Below, in pieces: positions 25,797 through 35,966 of a stretch of 64,000 nt of DNA; position 1 is the stretch's first letter; each line of letters opens with the position of its first letter. The stretch lies in NCBI RefSeq assembly GCF_009601505.1, contig NZ_WITC01000036.1, positions 1 to 64,000 on the forward strand. The letters are read 5' to 3'. A model generated the notes under the pieces. That model was not told where the DNA came from. It searched no databases and saw only the letters and a program-made list of their open reading frames with translations. Both the position numbers and the translations under genes were made by a program. This DNA comes from Sinorhizobium terangae. GTDB lineage: Bacteria > Pseudomonadota > Alphaproteobacteria > Rhizobiales > Rhizobiaceae.

Positions 25797-26315
25797 ATGC
25801 GTTCCCTGCTTATCGCCGCCACTTGCGCGCTTCTCGCCGGTACGGCCGCCGCATCGTCGATCGAGGACGTCGTCTCCGGCAAGGCGGTCAACTCCAGTGT
25901 CGCTACGGTTTCCTGCGTGGACTGCCCGCCGCTGCAGCCGAAAAAGAAGTCCTCCTATGTCGTCCCCGAGATCGCTCCCGGCACCGACAAGGTCGAACTC
26001 AAGGAAGTCGGTGGCGAGGTAAAGCTGGTGCGTACCGAAGCCTGGCTCGGCGGATCACCGGTCGTCTTCGTCAGCAAGGCACCCGAGGAAGTCGTGAGAG
26101 CCGCGGCGATGAAAATCGAGCCGGCAACGGCGAATGCGTCCGCAAGCGTGGATCTTAGTCAGCCCGGCACGCATGAAGTCGTTTCCGTCGAGATCGATGA
26201 GACGGCGAAAACTGCGGCTGTTCTTCCAATCTCGCGCGCGGAACCGGTTGCAGCCTCAATGGCGGGCAACTCACAGGAATTTGATCCGGCTGGATTCGAA
26301 CTTCGGCTAGAGTAA
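25797..26315 (+). CDS. HPE1-like domain exported protein
   Basis: A 172-residue protein with a clear signal peptide (RSLLIAATCALLAGTAAA). The mature part has a Cys-x-x-Cys pair (SCVDCPPLQPKKKS), followed by a region of short beta-type segments (KVELKEVGGEVKLVRTEAWLGG) and a variable tail. I recall the family as a plant-virulence-effector HPE1-like domain shared by Rhizobiaceae and Liberibacter; function is unproven. A GAGGAG ribosome-binding site precedes the ATG and a terminator follows at 26400. Confidence 0.7.
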   Translation: MRSLLIAATCALLAGTAAASSIEDVVSGKAVNSSVATVSCVDCPPLQPKKKSSYVVPEIAPGTDKVELKEVGGEVKLVRTEAWLGGSPVVFVSKAPEEVVRAAAMKIEPATANASASVDLSQPGTHEVVSVEIDETAKTAAVLPISRAEPVAASMAGNSQEFDPAGFELRLE

Positions 26316-26399
26316 AACCATATAAATACAGTTCCCTGCCCCGTCCAGCTGACCCCTTACTCACGGCTGGCGGGCCTTCGCTGCAATGGCGAGAGATTG

Positions 26400-26431
26400 C
26401 GCCCCTGAGAGAAGCAGGGGCGTAATCTTTT
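26400..26431 (+). terminator. Rho-independent terminator after the HPE1-like gene
   Basis: CGCCCCTG (26400-26407) pairs perfectly with CAGGGGCG (26415-26422) around a seven-base loop, followed by TAATCTTTT. It lies 85 bases after the stop of the exported protein gene. Confidence 0.7.
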
Positions 26432-26465
26432 GGAGGAAACCCCATTCCGCGCACGGCCTAGCGCA

Positions 26466-26634
26466 TCGGCCCGAAAACCCGATTTTCGGAAAGCACGATG
26501 CGTGGAATCAAAGAGTTACAGCGTCCTTTGAGCGTCCCAAACGGCGCACGGCGCTGTAACCTTCATCTGCCCTACAGCGCCGTGTCTTGTCGGGCGCGCA
26601 AAGAACGCTGAAGCACTTCGAATTGCTGCATGTT
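26466..26634. repeat. Inverted pair of RIME modules
   Basis: A RIME module in plus orientation (26505-26559, GAGTTACAGCGTCCTTTGAG, ...CACGGCGCTGTAAC) is followed after ~13 bases by one in minus orientation (26572-26633, CTACAGCGCCGTG...GAAGCACTTCGAATTGCTGC). The pair can fold into one long hairpin between the convergent HPE1-like and DUF523 genes. A further palindrome, CCCGAAAACCCGATTTTCGG, precedes it (26470-26489). Confidence 0.75.
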
Positions 26635-26640
26635 TTTCGG

Positions 26641-27138
26641 CTACGATTCAAGGAAACCTGCAGCGGCGACGAGGCGATCTATTTCGCTGTCGGAATAAAC
26701 CTCGATGCCGTTCTGCCGCAGCAATGCGGCGGTCACGCCCATGCCCGAGTGCCGGGCGCCGCTGAAGTTGCCATCGTAGATGAAGCGTGAACCGCAGGAC
26801 GGACTGCCGTCGATCAGCAGCGCGAAGCGACAGCCGGTTTCCAGCGCAAGCGCCAGGGCATTTTCGGCTGCGCGAACAAATTCCTCCGTCACGTCGCGGC
26901 CGGTGTTTTCGACCACCCGGGCCTTTCCCGAAAGCACGTCGGTTCCCGCTTGTCCGTCCGCGATCTCCGCCGGAGGTCGTGGAACCGGCATGCCGGCCGA
27001 CATCTCGGGACAGATCGTCACCAGCCGACCCTCCTCGCGCCAGCGATCGATCGCCGGGTGAGCAAGCGGCTTCGATGCGCCGTCATAACGCACCGCATGG
27101 CCCATGAGACAGGCACTGACGAGGATCTTGGCGGTCAT
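26641..27138 (-). CDS. DUF523 family protein
   Basis: A 165-residue small soluble protein. Family features are the N-terminal ILVSACLMGHAVRYDG, the VTICPEMSAGMPVPRPPAEI segment and the SPSCGSRFIYDG Cys motif. The conserved cysteines suggest metal or cluster binding, but the function is unknown. It is the last gene before the inverted RIME pair and does not overlap the LysE gene upstream (gap 44 bases), so it may be the distal gene of a short operon. Confidence 0.88.
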   Translation of the reverse strand: MTAKILVSACLMGHAVRYDGASKPLAHPAIDRWREEGRLVTICPEMSAGMPVPRPPAEIADGQAGTDVLSGKARVVENTGRDVTEEFVRAAENALALALETGCRFALLIDGSPSCGSRFIYDGNFSGARHSGMGVTAALLRQNGIEVYSDSEIDRLVAAAGFLES

Positions 27139-27182
27139 GCCGCTTCATAAGCGGTAACCACGCGTCCTTTCAAGCGGCGAAT

Positions 27183-27770
27183 CTACCGGAGCAACGGCAG
27201 GGCGATGGAGGCCAGCAAAAGGAAAGCGAAGATCAGATTGGCGACACGCGCCTTTCGCGGGTCGTGGAGGATTGCCGCCATAGCGGCACCGAACCAGAGC
27301 CAGGTCGTGTTTACAACGATTGCGAGGATGCTGAGAGCGATAACCTTCGCCATGGCGCCTTCGCCGGCGCCGGTAGCGCTGCCCGCATAAACGGCGCCGA
27401 TCGCGGCATAGGCTTTGGGGTTGGCGATCGCGAGCACGAGGCCGCTCAGAAAGGACGGAGCGTTCGAGCCCTGGTCTTCAGTGGCAACGGGCGGCGCGGT
27501 GGCGATATGCCACGCGAGATAGATCATGTAGGCGCCGGCGAGGACCATGAGCGCCGGCTTCATGCCCGGCAGTTCGAGAATAACGGCTGTTACGCCCGCT
27601 GCGATCGCCAGCACGACGGCAATCGTGCCGATATTGACGCCCGCGGCGTAGTGCGCGCTCAGCCGCACGCCGTGGGCCGCGCCCATGCCGGCGAGGCTGA
27701 GCGTTGCTGGACCCGGACTGCCCATCAGCGGCAGCGCGGCAAGAACAAGGAGAGCGAGATCTCCAGCCAT
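27183..27770 (-). CDS. LysE/RhtB family amino-acid exporter
   Basis: A 195-residue membrane protein with about six hydrophobic helices. The LysE-type opening LMGSPGPATLSLAGMGAAHG and the central ANPKAYAAIGAVYAG (NPK motif) are diagnostic. The start at 27770 is preferred to the frame start at 27830, which would overlap the upstream cupin gene. Exported substrates of this family are amino acids or related metabolites. The gene lies 16 bases after the cupin stop, so the two are co-transcribed. Confidence 0.88.
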   Translation of the reverse strand: MAGDLALLVLAALPLMGSPGPATLSLAGMGAAHGVRLSAHYAAGVNIGTIAVVLAIAAGVTAVILELPGMKPALMVLAGAYMIYLAWHIATAPPVATEDQGSNAPSFLSGLVLAIANPKAYAAIGAVYAGSATGAGEGAMAKVIALSILAIVVNTTWLWFGAAMAAILHDPRKARVANLIFAFLLLASIALPLLR

Positions 27771-27786
27771 GGCCACATCCTCTGTG

Positions 27787-28167
27787 TCAGATCCAGAGAT
27801 CGTTTTCAGCCGTGCGCTCACCGCCCTCATGCCCGGTGTTCAGGATGCCGCGCGGTTCGATGAGCAGCATCTTCACCTCACGGTCGGCAAAGGGCTTGTG
27901 CTCGACGCCCTTCGGTACGACGTACATCTCGCCCGGGCCCACGTTGACCGAACCGTCGCGGAAATCGATCCGAAGCGTGCCGTCCAACACGATGAAGGCC
28001 TCATCCGTTTCCGGATGATCATGCCAGACGAAATCGCCCTCGATGCGAACGATCTTGACCTGATAGCCGTTGATTTCCGCGATCACGCGCGGCTGCCACT
28101 GGTCCGAAAACCGCGCCAGCTTGTCCTGAAAATTGACCGGCGCATAGGTCCGCTTCGACGCATCCAT
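27787..28167 (-). CDS. Single-domain cupin protein
   Basis: A 126-residue cupin. The metal-binding motif 1 is in FVWHDHPETDEAFIVLDG and motif 2 in PGEMYVVPKGVEHKPFA, with the His/Glu ligands in place. Small cupins may be enzymes or ligand sensors, and the substrate is not evident. It is transcribed with the LysE exporter and lies downstream of an AraC regulator on the same strand, suggesting one metabolite-responsive export unit. Confidence 0.85.
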   Translation of the reverse strand: MDASKRTYAPVNFQDKLARFSDQWQPRVIAEINGYQVKIVRIEGDFVWHDHPETDEAFIVLDGTLRIDFRDGSVNVGPGEMYVVPKGVEHKPFADREVKMLLIEPRGILNTGHEGGERTAENDLWI

Positions 28168-28247
28168 TGCCGCTTCCTCCTGCCATTTCGAACGAGGTTA
28201 AGGCGATCATCGCAAGCGGTATTGAACAATCGTGCGAGGCGGAGCGT

Positions 28248-29114
28248 TCAACTCCAGGCTGGTTTGCCCGCCATCCGCAGCCAGCGTCCGGGTGAAAGAC
28301 CGAAGGCCTTCTTGAAATGGCGGTTCATATGCGCCTGGTCGGCAAAACCGGCATCCAGCGCAGCCTCTGCGGGCGATGTCCCTCGTCTCAGATCGGCTTT
28401 CACCGCCTCCAGCCGGCGTTGCACGAGATAGCGATAGGGACTCGTACCGAACAGCCGCCGGAAGTCGCGGCTAAGTCCCCAACGGTCCCGACCGCTGATT
28501 GCCTCAAGCGTCTCGAGCGTAACCGTGCCCTCCGGCAAATCGTGCAGGTAGAGCCGCGCCCGTTCCGCCGCACGGTAGTCCAGCGCACAGCGGCCGGGCG
28601 AAGAGCCGCCGGCGGCGGCTTCGAGCGCATGGGCAAGCTCGAAAAGGCCGTCGTCGAACTCCAGCGCTTCGATCCGGGCGTCCGTTGCAGGCAGGAGCGC
28701 GCGAACCGCTGCAAAGAGCCGCGGATCGGATGAAATGCCGCCGACAATGAAGGGCAGCGGGCGGCCACCAAGGACGCTTTGGATGGCGGCCGGCTCGATG
28801 TAGATCATGCGGTAGCGGAAACCGTCATCGCTGCCCGCATGACCGTCATGCAACTCGTCGGGATGGAGCACCATCGTCCTGCCGGGGAGACTGAAGCGAT
28901 CGGCGCCGCGATAGTGGAAGCTCTGGACGCCGGAAAGCGTCTGCCCGATGGCGTAGGTATCGTGCCGGTGCGGCTCATAGGCCGGGCCGGCGAAGAAGGC
29001 TTCGATGCGCTCGAACGGCACAGCGTCGTCGGCAACCGCTATCCAGTCGCCGCGGTGCTCACGGGCCAGCGGCTCGATGATGCCCTCACCTGCACTCGGA
29101 TGCTCACTCGTCAT
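28248..29114 (-). CDS. AraC-family transcriptional regulator
   Basis: A 288-residue regulator. The N-terminal AraC-ligand cupin has EPHRHDTYAIGQTLSGVQSF and GRTMVLHPDELHDGH, and the C-terminal HTH pair includes SRDFRRLFGTSPYRYLVQRR and ALDAGFADQAHMNRHFKKAF. Gene order suggests it controls the cupin/LysE genes just downstream, 80 bases away. This AraC-LysE arrangement is common in proteobacteria. The ligand is unknown. Confidence 0.9.
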   Translation of the reverse strand: MTSEHPSAGEGIIEPLAREHRGDWIAVADDAVPFERIEAFFAGPAYEPHRHDTYAIGQTLSGVQSFHYRGADRFSLPGRTMVLHPDELHDGHAGSDDGFRYRMIYIEPAAIQSVLGGRPLPFIVGGISSDPRLFAAVRALLPATDARIEALEFDDGLFELAHALEAAAGGSSPGRCALDYRAAERARLYLHDLPEGTVTLETLEAISGRDRWGLSRDFRRLFGTSPYRYLVQRRLEAVKADLRRGTSPAEAALDAGFADQAHMNRHFKKAFGLSPGRWLRMAGKPAWS

Positions 29115-29214
29115 GCCCTACGAGATAGGCCAATTGCTCTCGCTTGTCGATGCAAAGGGACTCGACGCGGGCCTGCCCGAGCAGGTGCAGTCAACCGCAC
29201 GAGAATGACAGTCG

Positions 29215-31380
29215 CTACCCAGCAATCTTCGAGAAATCCGCAACCGCCCCCGTGGCGGAGCGGATGAGCCCCAGCAATGCCAGGCGGTTGGCACGGATCG
29301 CTGTGTCCTCGTCATTTACCAGGACATCATCGAAGAATTGATCGACTGGCTCACGAAGTTTCGACAACGCCGCCATGGCCGAGCGGAAGTCCTCCTTGAC
29401 GATTGCGTCACGGGCATCGCCGGTCGCGACCTTGATCGATGCGTGGAGGGTCCGCTCGGCATCGAGCTTGAAGAGCCGCTCGTCGACGGAAGCGGCGACT
29501 TCCGTGCCCTTCTTCTCCTCAGCCGCCAGGATCTGCGTTGCGCGCTTGGTGCCCGCCAGCAGGTTCTTGCCCTCCTCGGCGGTAATGAAAGCCGTCAGCG
29601 CCTCGACGCGCCGCGCGATCAGCAGCAGGTCGTCGGCGTCCGCTGCCAATACCGCGTCGATCAGATCGTAACGTGCGCCAAGGTCACGCAGATAAACCTT
29701 CAGCCGGTCATGGAAAAAGGCGAGAAGATCGGCAGAAATATCACCGGCGACCTCCGGCCTCTGCTCCTTTATCCCCGCGAGCGCAATTTCGAAAACAGGT
29801 CGGAGCGGCAGGCGCGCCTTGCCTTCCAGGATGAGCCGGATCACGCCGAGCGCGGCACGGCGCAGCGCATAGGGGTCCTTCGAGCCCGTCGGCTTTTCGT
29901 CGATCGCCCAGAAGCCGACAAGGGTGTCGAGTTTGTCGGCAAGCGCAACGGTTACGGCAACGGGATCGGCCGGCACGCGGTCGGACGGTCCCTGGGGCTT
30001 GTAGTGGTCCTCGATTGCATTGGCGACGGCGGGTGTCTCGCCCTGCAGCACCGCATATTTGTGACCCATGATGCCCTGAAGCTCGGGGAACTCCCCGACG
30101 GCTTCGGTCCGCAAATCCGCCTTGGCCAGCACGGCGGCGCGGTCGACCTCGGCAACGTCCGCGCGGGTGACCTTGGCGAGCTCCGCGGCCAGTGAGCGGA
30201 TGCGGGCGACGCGTTCGCCCTGCGTGCCGAGCTTGGCGTGGAACGTCACGTTCAACGCGTCGAGCTTTGCCATGCGCTGGTCGAGCGGCTTCCTGAGGTC
30301 GAGCCCGAATTTCTTCGCGGACGGCTCGAGCGTTTCGAGATCGGGCAGGTTGCCCTGGTCCCGCTTCCAGAAATGCGCCGCGTCCGAGAGGCGCGCGCGC
30401 ACGACCTTGCCGTTGCCGTGGACGATTTCCTTGCCGCCGTCCTTGGCCTCGATGTTCGACACGAGGATGAATTTGTTCGACAGCGTCTCGGCGCCCGGCT
30501 CGCGCGTGACGAAGCACTTCTGGTTGGTCTTGATCGTCAGGCGGATGATTTCCGACGGGATTTCGAGATAGCTCTCCTCAAAACTTCCCATCAGCACTTG
30601 CGGCCACTCGACAAGGCCCGACACTTCCTCGAGCAGACCCTCGTCCTCGACGAGTTCAAGGCCGCTGGCGAAGGCGACGTTGTGGGCGTCGGCGGAGATG
30701 ATCTGCTTGCGGCGCTCGGCATCGATCACGACCTTCGCCCTTTCGAGCTTCTCAGCGTAATCGGCAAACCGGCGAACGGCGATCGGCTCAGGCGCATGGA
30801 AACGGTGGCCATAGGTCACGTTGGAGGCGACGATACCGTCGACCTCGAACGGAACAACCCTGGTTTCCTCCGTCTCCGAACCGAAGGTGCAGACGATCGA
30901 CTGGAGCGGGCGCACCCAGCGCAGGCTTCCGGGCTTCGCTGAGGCGGCACCGGAACGCATTGATTTCGGCCAGGGGAAATTGCGGATGATCCCCGGCATT
31001 ATCTCGGCGATGATCTCCTCGGCGTCCCGGCCTGGCTTGAGAATATGGGCGACATAAAAGTCGCCCCTCTTTGGATCGCTGTGGACATGGGCCTCGCTGA
31101 TCGACGAGAGGCCCGCACCGCGCAGGAAGCCCTCAATCGCCTTTTCGTTGGCGTCGGTGCGCGGCCCCTTGCGCTCCTCGCGAATATCGGCAGACCGCGC
31201 ATTCAGGCCGCGGATATCGAGCGTCAGCCGGCGCGGCGTCCAATATTCACGCGCGCCCTCATAGGTCAGACCCGCGTCGACCAACGCATCCGTCACGAGC
31301 TTCTTCAAGTCGCCCGCCGCCTTGCGCTGCATGCGGGCGGGGATTTCTTCGGAGCGCAGTTCGATAAGAAGATCAGGCAT
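29215..31380 (-). CDS. glyS: Glycine-tRNA ligase, beta subunit
   Basis: The 721-residue beta subunit of the alpha2beta2 bacterial GlyRS. It opens with [20 protein letters not shown], the typical GlyS N-terminus, and carries the HD-like segment ([20 protein letters not shown]) and a C-terminal anticodon-binding DALR-like region ([12 protein letters not shown]). It is separated from glyQ by the DUF2207 and lemA genes, all on the same strand. The length is normal for the family. Confidence 0.96.
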   Translation of the reverse strand: MPDLLIELRSEEIPARMQRKAAGDLKKLVTDALVDAGLTYEGAREYWTPRRLTLDIRGLNARSADIREERKGPRTDANEKAIEGFLRGAGLSSISEAHVHSDPKRGDFYVAHILKPGRDAEEIIAEIMPGIIRNFPWPKSMRSGAASAKPGSLRWVRPLQSIVCTFGSETEETRVVPFEVDGIVASNVTYGHRFHAPEPIAVRRFADYAEKLERAKVVIDAERRKQIISADAHNVAFASGLELVEDEGLLEEVSGLVEWPQVLMGSFEESYLEIPSEIIRLTIKTNQKCFVTREPGAETLSNKFILVSNIEAKDGGKEIVHGNGKVVRARLSDAAHFWKRDQGNLPDLETLEPSAKKFGLDLRKPLDQRMAKLDALNVTFHAKLGTQGERVARIRSLAAELAKVTRADVAEVDRAAVLAKADLRTEAVGEFPELQGIMGHKYAVLQGETPAVANAIEDHYKPQGPSDRVPADPVAVTVALADKLDTLVGFWAIDEKPTGSKDPYALRRAALGVIRLILEGKARLPLRPVFEIALAGIKEQRPEVAGDISADLLAFFHDRLKVYLRDLGARYDLIDAVLAADADDLLLIARRVEALTAFITAEEGKNLLAGTKRATQILAAEEKKGTEVAASVDERLFKLDAERTLHASIKVATGDARDAIVKEDFRSAMAALSKLREPVDQFFDDVLVNDEDTAIRANRLALLGLIRSATGAVADFSKIAG

Positions 31381-31484
31381 GGGACTCTGGACTTTGTTCT
31401 GTTCCGGACGGTTGCGGCGGACTTAGCAAGCTCCGATGAAAAAGTCACCAAGCCCGGCAAGGAAATTGGCCTGTAGCGACGGCA

Positions 31485-33425
31485 CTACCAGCCGCCACCG
31501 CCACCACCACCGCCGCCGCCGCCGGAAAAGCCACCACCGGTGGAAAAGCCCGAGGACGAGCTCTTGGGCGGCGGCGGCAGGGACGACGTCATGGTGTCCG
31601 CCATCGAACCGGCGAACCCGCCGATCCTGTCGCCGAAGGAACCAGGGCCAAAGTAATCGCCGTGATACCAGCTCGGCTGATAGGCAGCGGCAGCAGCGGC
31701 ACCCGCGGACGCGGCAAGCAGCCAGCGGTCGAATGTCTCCGTCCATGGCTTCTCGACGCCAAGCGCCACGGCATAGGGGAGCAGCGTCTCGAAGTGCCGG
31801 GGCGACATTTCCGGCGCGCCCTGGAGGTTCATCCGGTCCTTCTCGGCGAGCGTCATGTATTGCCGCAGCCCGTCGATTCCGTCCATCATCCGGGTGCCGA
31901 GCGGCGTCGGGGCCCCCATCAGGAAGAAGAAAAGCACATTGACGAGCACGATACCGCCAACCGCGAAGAGCAGCGGCAGGTCGTCCGCGCCAGTCGCCGA
32001 GAAGACGATGGCAGCCAGGACTCCGGAAAATATCGTAAGGAACACGAAGGCGAAGAAGGCGAGGAGCACGATCGACATGATCCGGCGCGCGAGGCTCGAG
32101 CCGCGCCGCAACGACTTGCCAACGGAGACGGCGAAAATCGAGACGAAAAAGGCGATGAAGACCGGCACGATGACCAGCGGAATGCTTTCCTCGCTAAGAT
32201 CGCCAAAGATGAAGAGTGCGGCCAAGGCAAGCAGCGAAAGCACGACGCCGCCGACAATATAGGCGACGTTGGCGCGGTAGTACTTGCCGCGGTGTTCCCG
32301 CTCCATCGAACTGCGGAAGGCAGACCCCGCCGCCTCGACCGTCTTGCCGTTCGCCCGATCGATCGTGAGCTTGCCGCCCGCAGTCCCAACCGCCTTCATC
32401 AGCGCCGCCTCGCCGATCGGCAGCTTTTCGGCACCCGCCTTGCCCGTCGCGGTGATGACGATCGCCTTCTTGAGGTCGTCGAGGACAACATAGCCCTTGA
32501 CCGCCAGGTTGAGCGCGGCGGCCGACAGCGCGGTCCATCCCTCGCCGGAGAACCCCTTGTTGTCGATATAGTTGACGAGCGCCGGCGAAATGCCATCCGG
32601 CGCGTCCCAGCGCGGCACCATCACACCGCGCTCAGGGTCGCGGCCGACGCGCACCCAGGCGCGTCCGTAGTAGAGCGCGACAACGACAAGGCCCGCACCG
32701 GCAATGACCAGAGCCAGATGGTCGCGCAGCCACCAGATGTTTTCCTCGGATGCGCTTGGCCGGTCGATGCTGCCCTTCGGCAGCTTGACGGCGATCGTCA
32801 GACCTTCCCGCGGGCGCAGCCGACGCGTCGTCGCGAAGAAGATCTCGTCCCCCTCCTCGACCGCCCGAGCATCCTTGCCCGTTGCGCCATAACCGCCGGT
32901 AAACACGTCGAGCGCTTCGGATTTCACGCCCCTCGGCAAGGTGACGGTGGCGGTTGCCTCCTCGATCGGGAAGGCCCACTCGGTTCCGGTCACATTCCAA
33001 TAAAGTTCGTCGTGATCGTCGAAGAAACGTATCTGCCGGCTTGTCTCATAGGTGATCTGGAACGTGTGTTCCCCGCGCGGCAGGAACACGTCGGCCTCGC
33101 CGGTATAGATGCGGATACCGCGGTCGATCGATTCGGTGCGGTAGCTCTCCTTCTCGCCGTCGCGTTCCACGGAGATGAGATCGAAGTCGACCTTGCTGCG
33201 CCGGCCGCGCGCATCGGCGAAGGTCAGCGGGAAATCGCGATAGATGCCGCGCCGGATCTGGTTGCCCTCGACATTGGCCGTGATCGTCTCGGTCACGGTG
33301 AGCGTTCCGTCCTTGGCGACCTCGATGACCGAATGGAACGACGAGATAAACTCTTGCGCGGCTACGGTGAGTGGCCAAACAAGGACGAGAAGAACAAACG
33401 CAAGCGCTGCGGAAAAACGCTTCAT
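31485..33425 (-). CDS. DUF2207 membrane protein with Gly-rich tail
   Basis: A 646-residue protein with a signal peptide ([17 protein letters not shown]), an extracytoplasmic N-terminal DUF2207 domain (~20-235; [21 protein letters not shown]), one TM near 250, a cytoplasmic insert, a hydrophobic pair of TM segments near 395-480, and a C-terminus ending in eleven consecutive Gly and Trp. The start at 33425 follows GAAGGAAAT. The immediately upstream gene is lemA, 22 bases away. LemA/DUF2207 pairs are widespread and envelope-associated, without an agreed function. Confidence 0.87.
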   Translation of the reverse strand: MKRFSAALAFVLLVLVWPLTVAAQEFISSFHSVIEVAKDGTLTVTETITANVEGNQIRRGIYRDFPLTFADARGRRSKVDFDLISVERDGEKESYRTESIDRGIRIYTGEADVFLPRGEHTFQITYETSRQIRFFDDHDELYWNVTGTEWAFPIEEATATVTLPRGVKSEALDVFTGGYGATGKDARAVEEGDEIFFATTRRLRPREGLTIAVKLPKGSIDRPSASEENIWWLRDHLALVIAGAGLVVVALYYGRAWVRVGRDPERGVMVPRWDAPDGISPALVNYIDNKGFSGEGWTALSAAALNLAVKGYVVLDDLKKAIVITATGKAGAEKLPIGEAALMKAVGTAGGKLTIDRANGKTVEAAGSAFRSSMEREHRGKYYRANVAYIVGGVVLSLLALAALFIFGDLSEESIPLVIVPVFIAFFVSIFAVSVGKSLRRGSSLARRIMSIVLLAFFAFVFLTIFSGVLAAIVFSATGADDLPLLFAVGGIVLVNVLFFFLMGAPTPLGTRMMDGIDGLRQYMTLAEKDRMNLQGAPEMSPRHFETLLPYAVALGVEKPWTETFDRWLLAASAGAAAAAAYQPSWYHGDYFGPGSFGDRIGGFAGSMADTMTSSLPPPPKSSSSGFSTGGGFSGGGGGGGGGGGW

Positions 33426-33447
33426 CGCAATTTCCTTCTCCGCATCG

Positions 33448-33996
33448 TCAGAACTTGACCGATGGCACCGCCCGGTCCGCTTCGTTGGCAATCTCGAAAT
33501 AACCGGCCTTGGCAAAGCGGAAGGCATTGGCGATCAGATTGGACGGGAAGCTTTCGACCTTCACGTTAAGGTCACGGGCAGCGCCGTTGTAATAGCGCCG
33601 GGACATCTGGATCTCGCCTTCGATCGTCTCAAGCGTGCGCTGGAGCTCCGCAAAATTCTCGTTGGCCTTGAGATCCGGATAGGCTTCCGCGAGCGCAAAG
33701 AGCTTGCCGAGCGCCTGTGAAAGAGCGCCTTCGACGGCGGCCCGGCCGGCAACGTCGCCCTGCGGCATGGCCTGCGCTCGATTGCGCAGCGCGACGACCT
33801 CTTCAAGCGTCGACTTTTCGTGCGCCGCATAGCCCTTCACCGTTTCGATCAGGTTGGGGATCAGATCCGCGCGCCGCTTCAATTGCACGTCGATGCCGGA
33901 CCACGCCTCTTCGGTGACTTGCCGCGCCTTGACCAGGCCGTTGTAGACAAAAACCAGATAAAGGATCACCGCGACGCCAATTGCCAGTCCGATCAT
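33448..33996 (-). CDS. lemA: LemA family protein
   Basis: A 182-residue protein with an N-terminal membrane anchor ([21 protein letters not shown]) and the LemA helical bundle: [23 protein letters not shown] is spread over the first long helix, then [17 protein letters not shown] and the C-terminal [17 protein letters not shown]. The anchor places the bundle outside the cytoplasm. It is the first gene of the lemA-DUF2207-glyS series. A TPM-type or M48 protease partner often seen beside lemA is absent here. Confidence 0.93.
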   Translation of the reverse strand: MIGLAIGVAVILYLVFVYNGLVKARQVTEEAWSGIDVQLKRRADLIPNLIETVKGYAAHEKSTLEEVVALRNRAQAMPQGDVAGRAAVEGALSQALGKLFALAEAYPDLKANENFAELQRTLETIEGEIQMSRRYYNGAARDLNVKVESFPSNLIANAFRFAKAGYFEIANEADRAVPSVKF

Positions 33997-34246
33997 GAAA
34001 GCCCCTCCTTGAGAATCCGCCAGAGATTAGCACCGGCTTTCCAGCTTGAAAGGCATTTTTTGCAATCAAAGCAACGGGCGGCCGCAAAGTTGCGAGCGGC
34101 TCGCCTGGCCTGCGCGAGCTCGATTTCCTTACATCGGAATCGACCACTGGCTGCAACTACAAAGCTGTTCCGCCGGGAACGGCGCTGAAACCAAAGATAG
34201 GCGAAATTCGCCTCATCGGCCAACTCAAGACGAAAAGCCCAGGACC

Positions 34247-34450
34247 ATGAAAACGCTCGCAACCCACATCAACGTAATCGCCTTCCTGGCCCTCTTCGTT
34301 GCCTATGCGAGCGGAGCCCAGGGCGACAGGCCGAACGGCGTGCGCCGTGCCCTGCAGACTTATGGCGGCCAGTTGTCGGCGGAGATATATCCGATCGCAG
34401 GTCTGCTGTTGACGGATACGCGCCGATGCGCCCGAGGCCCGTGCCGCTAA
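34247..34450 (+). CDS. Small putative exported protein (67 aa)
   Basis: An open frame on the strand opposite its neighbours. From ATG 34247 it reads MKTLATHINVIAFLALFVAY and continues with a polar Arg-rich segment ending in RCARGPCR. The N-terminus looks like a signal peptide or anchor, and CCCAGGACC gives a moderate ribosome-binding site. No family is recognised. It occupies the gap between lemA and glyQ and could be spurious. The longer upstream part of the frame (from 34046) shows no protein character. Confidence 0.4.
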   Translation: MKTLATHINVIAFLALFVAYASGAQGDRPNGVRRALQTYGGQLSAEIYPIAGLLLTDTRRCARGPCR

Positions 34451-34493
34451 CGATCTTTCGATCGAAACAGGCGGAGGCCTGCGACCTCGTCCA

Positions 34494-35456
34494 CTATGCT
34501 GCTTCCCTGCTCCAGTTGGCGCCGCCGGCGTCGGTCAGCAGGAACGCCTCGCCGCAAGCCTTTGCCAGCGTGCGGACGCGCAGGATATAGCTCTGGCGCT
34601 CCGTCACGGAAATCACACCGCGCGCATCCAGCAGATTGAAGACGTGGCTCGCCTTGATGCACTGGTCATAGGCGGGGAAGACGCATTTATGCAGGCGATT
34701 GTTGCTGCTGTCACCGGGTGCGCCGGCCGCCAGCAGTGCCAGGCACTCCTTCTCGGCATCGATGAAATGCTGATGGAGCATCGCCGTGTTGGCATATTCG
34801 AAATTGTATCGGGAATATTCCTGCTCGGCCTGCAGGAAAACGTCGCCATAGCTGATCTTCTCGGCGCCCTCGCGGCCGTTGAAGTTCAGGTCGTAAACAT
34901 TGTCGACGCCCTGGACATACATGGCGAGGCGCTCGAGACCATAGGTCAGTTCGCCGGAAACGGGCGAGCACTCGATGCCGCAGACCTGCTGGAAATAGGT
35001 GAACTGCGACACTTCCATGCCGTCGCACCAGCACTCCCAACCGAGACCCCAGGCGCCAAGCGTCGGGCTCTCCCAATCGTCCTCGACGAAGCGGATGTCG
35101 TGCAGCAGCGGGTCGAGGCCGATCGCGCGCAGCGAGCCGAGATAGAGTTCCTGCAGGTTCGACGGGTTCGGCTTCAGGAGCACCTGGTACTGGTAATAGT
35201 GCTGAAGCCGGTTCGGGTTCTCGCCATAGCGCCCGTCGGTCGGGCGGCGCGACGGCTGGACGTAAGCCGCACGCCACGGTTTCGGTCCAAGCGCACGCAG
35301 CGTCGTCGCCGGATGAAACGTACCGGCGCCAACCTCCATGTCGTAGGGCTGGAGCACAGCGCAGCCCTTATCGGCCCAATAGTTGTGCAACGTCAGGATC
35401 AGCGCCTGAAAGGAGCGTTTCGGGTTCATATGGTCCGGGAGGGAGGCGGTGGTCAT
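34494..35456 (-). CDS. glyQ: Glycine-tRNA ligase, alpha subunit
   Basis: The catalytic alpha subunit, 320 residues from the ATG at 35456. Family signatures are [58 protein letters not shown] and [20 protein letters not shown], each of which is uninterrupted. An internal ATG at 35429 (MNPKRSF) is an alternative start; neither has a strong ribosome-binding site. The beta subunit gene lies 3.1 kb downstream rather than adjacent. Confidence 0.96.
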   Translation of the reverse strand: MTTASLPDHMNPKRSFQALILTLHNYWADKGCAVLQPYDMEVGAGTFHPATTLRALGPKPWRAAYVQPSRRPTDGRYGENPNRLQHYYQYQVLLKPNPSNLQELYLGSLRAIGLDPLLHDIRFVEDDWESPTLGAWGLGWECWCDGMEVSQFTYFQQVCGIECSPVSGELTYGLERLAMYVQGVDNVYDLNFNGREGAEKISYGDVFLQAEQEYSRYNFEYANTAMLHQHFIDAEKECLALLAAGAPGDSSNNRLHKCVFPAYDQCIKASHVFNLLDARGVISVTERQSYILRVRTLAKACGEAFLLTDAGGANWSREAA

Positions 35457-35560
35457 AGGATCACGTCCGAGTTCTTCGAAATTTGCCGGACAGGTGCCAT
35501 GCCACAAAGCAAGGGTCAAGCGTCTTACCTAGTCCGCGTCAGGGATGAGGCATGCGTCTT

Positions 35561-35752
35561 TCACTCGTCATCGCGCTTCAGGCGGTATTCTCCGGTCTTC
35601 GGATCCTTGACAAGAGTTCCATTGGCGCCGGTCTGCTGTTCGCGGCGCAGGCGCTCGCGCTGCCGCGCCAGCTTTTCGGCGTCGGCGATGAATTTCCGAT
35701 AACCGAGCCAGGCGATAATACCGATGATCACGAGCAGGATGAGCTGCGGCAT
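35561..35752 (-). CDS. Small single-TM protein (63 aa)
   Basis: Begins MPQLILLVIIGIIAWLGYRK, one transmembrane helix, then a charged helix (AEKLARQRERLRREQQ) and a short C-terminal beta-like segment with LVKDPKTGEYRLK. The ATG at 35752 follows GAGGAGGAAC, a strong ribosome-binding site. It lies 104 bases upstream of glyQ on the same strand and could be co-transcribed with it. It resembles small rhizobial membrane proteins of unknown function. Confidence 0.75.
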   Translation of the reverse strand: MPQLILLVIIGIIAWLGYRKFIADAEKLARQRERLRREQQTGANGTLVKDPKTGEYRLKRDDE

Positions 35753-35794
35753 TGTTCCTCCTCTGCACGCTTCCTCCGATTCCGGCGAAGCGAT

Positions 35795-35966
35795 ACAGCC
35801 TCTCAAAGTTCTACTTCCACCTGGTGCGCCTGACCAGACGCGAGGGGTGGAGCAGCGCGCCTAAAGCGCGTCGCGTTCAGTCGGACTCATGCGACGCGCC
35901 TTAGGTCATGCTCTTATGCATGTCGTTGTCCCAAAACCGCTACACACTTTTGGGCGACATGCACTA
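35795..35966 (+). repeat. Composite mosaic repeat (RIME-like plus module B)
   Basis: A diverged RIME segment (ACAGCCTCTCAAAGTTCTAC to about 35850), then an AGCGCGTCGCGTTCAGTCGG / CGACGCGCC palindromic block, then module B (GCTCTTATGCATGTCGTTGT ... CTTTTGGGCGACATGCACTA). Its last bases CTAG include the TAG stop codon, on the minus strand, of the S49 protease gene. Confidence 0.72.

Noticed and set aside
31485..31560. Microsatellite-like CCGCCACC tract
   Set aside because: It is the Gly-rich C-terminal coding end of the DUF2207 protein, not a separate repeat element.
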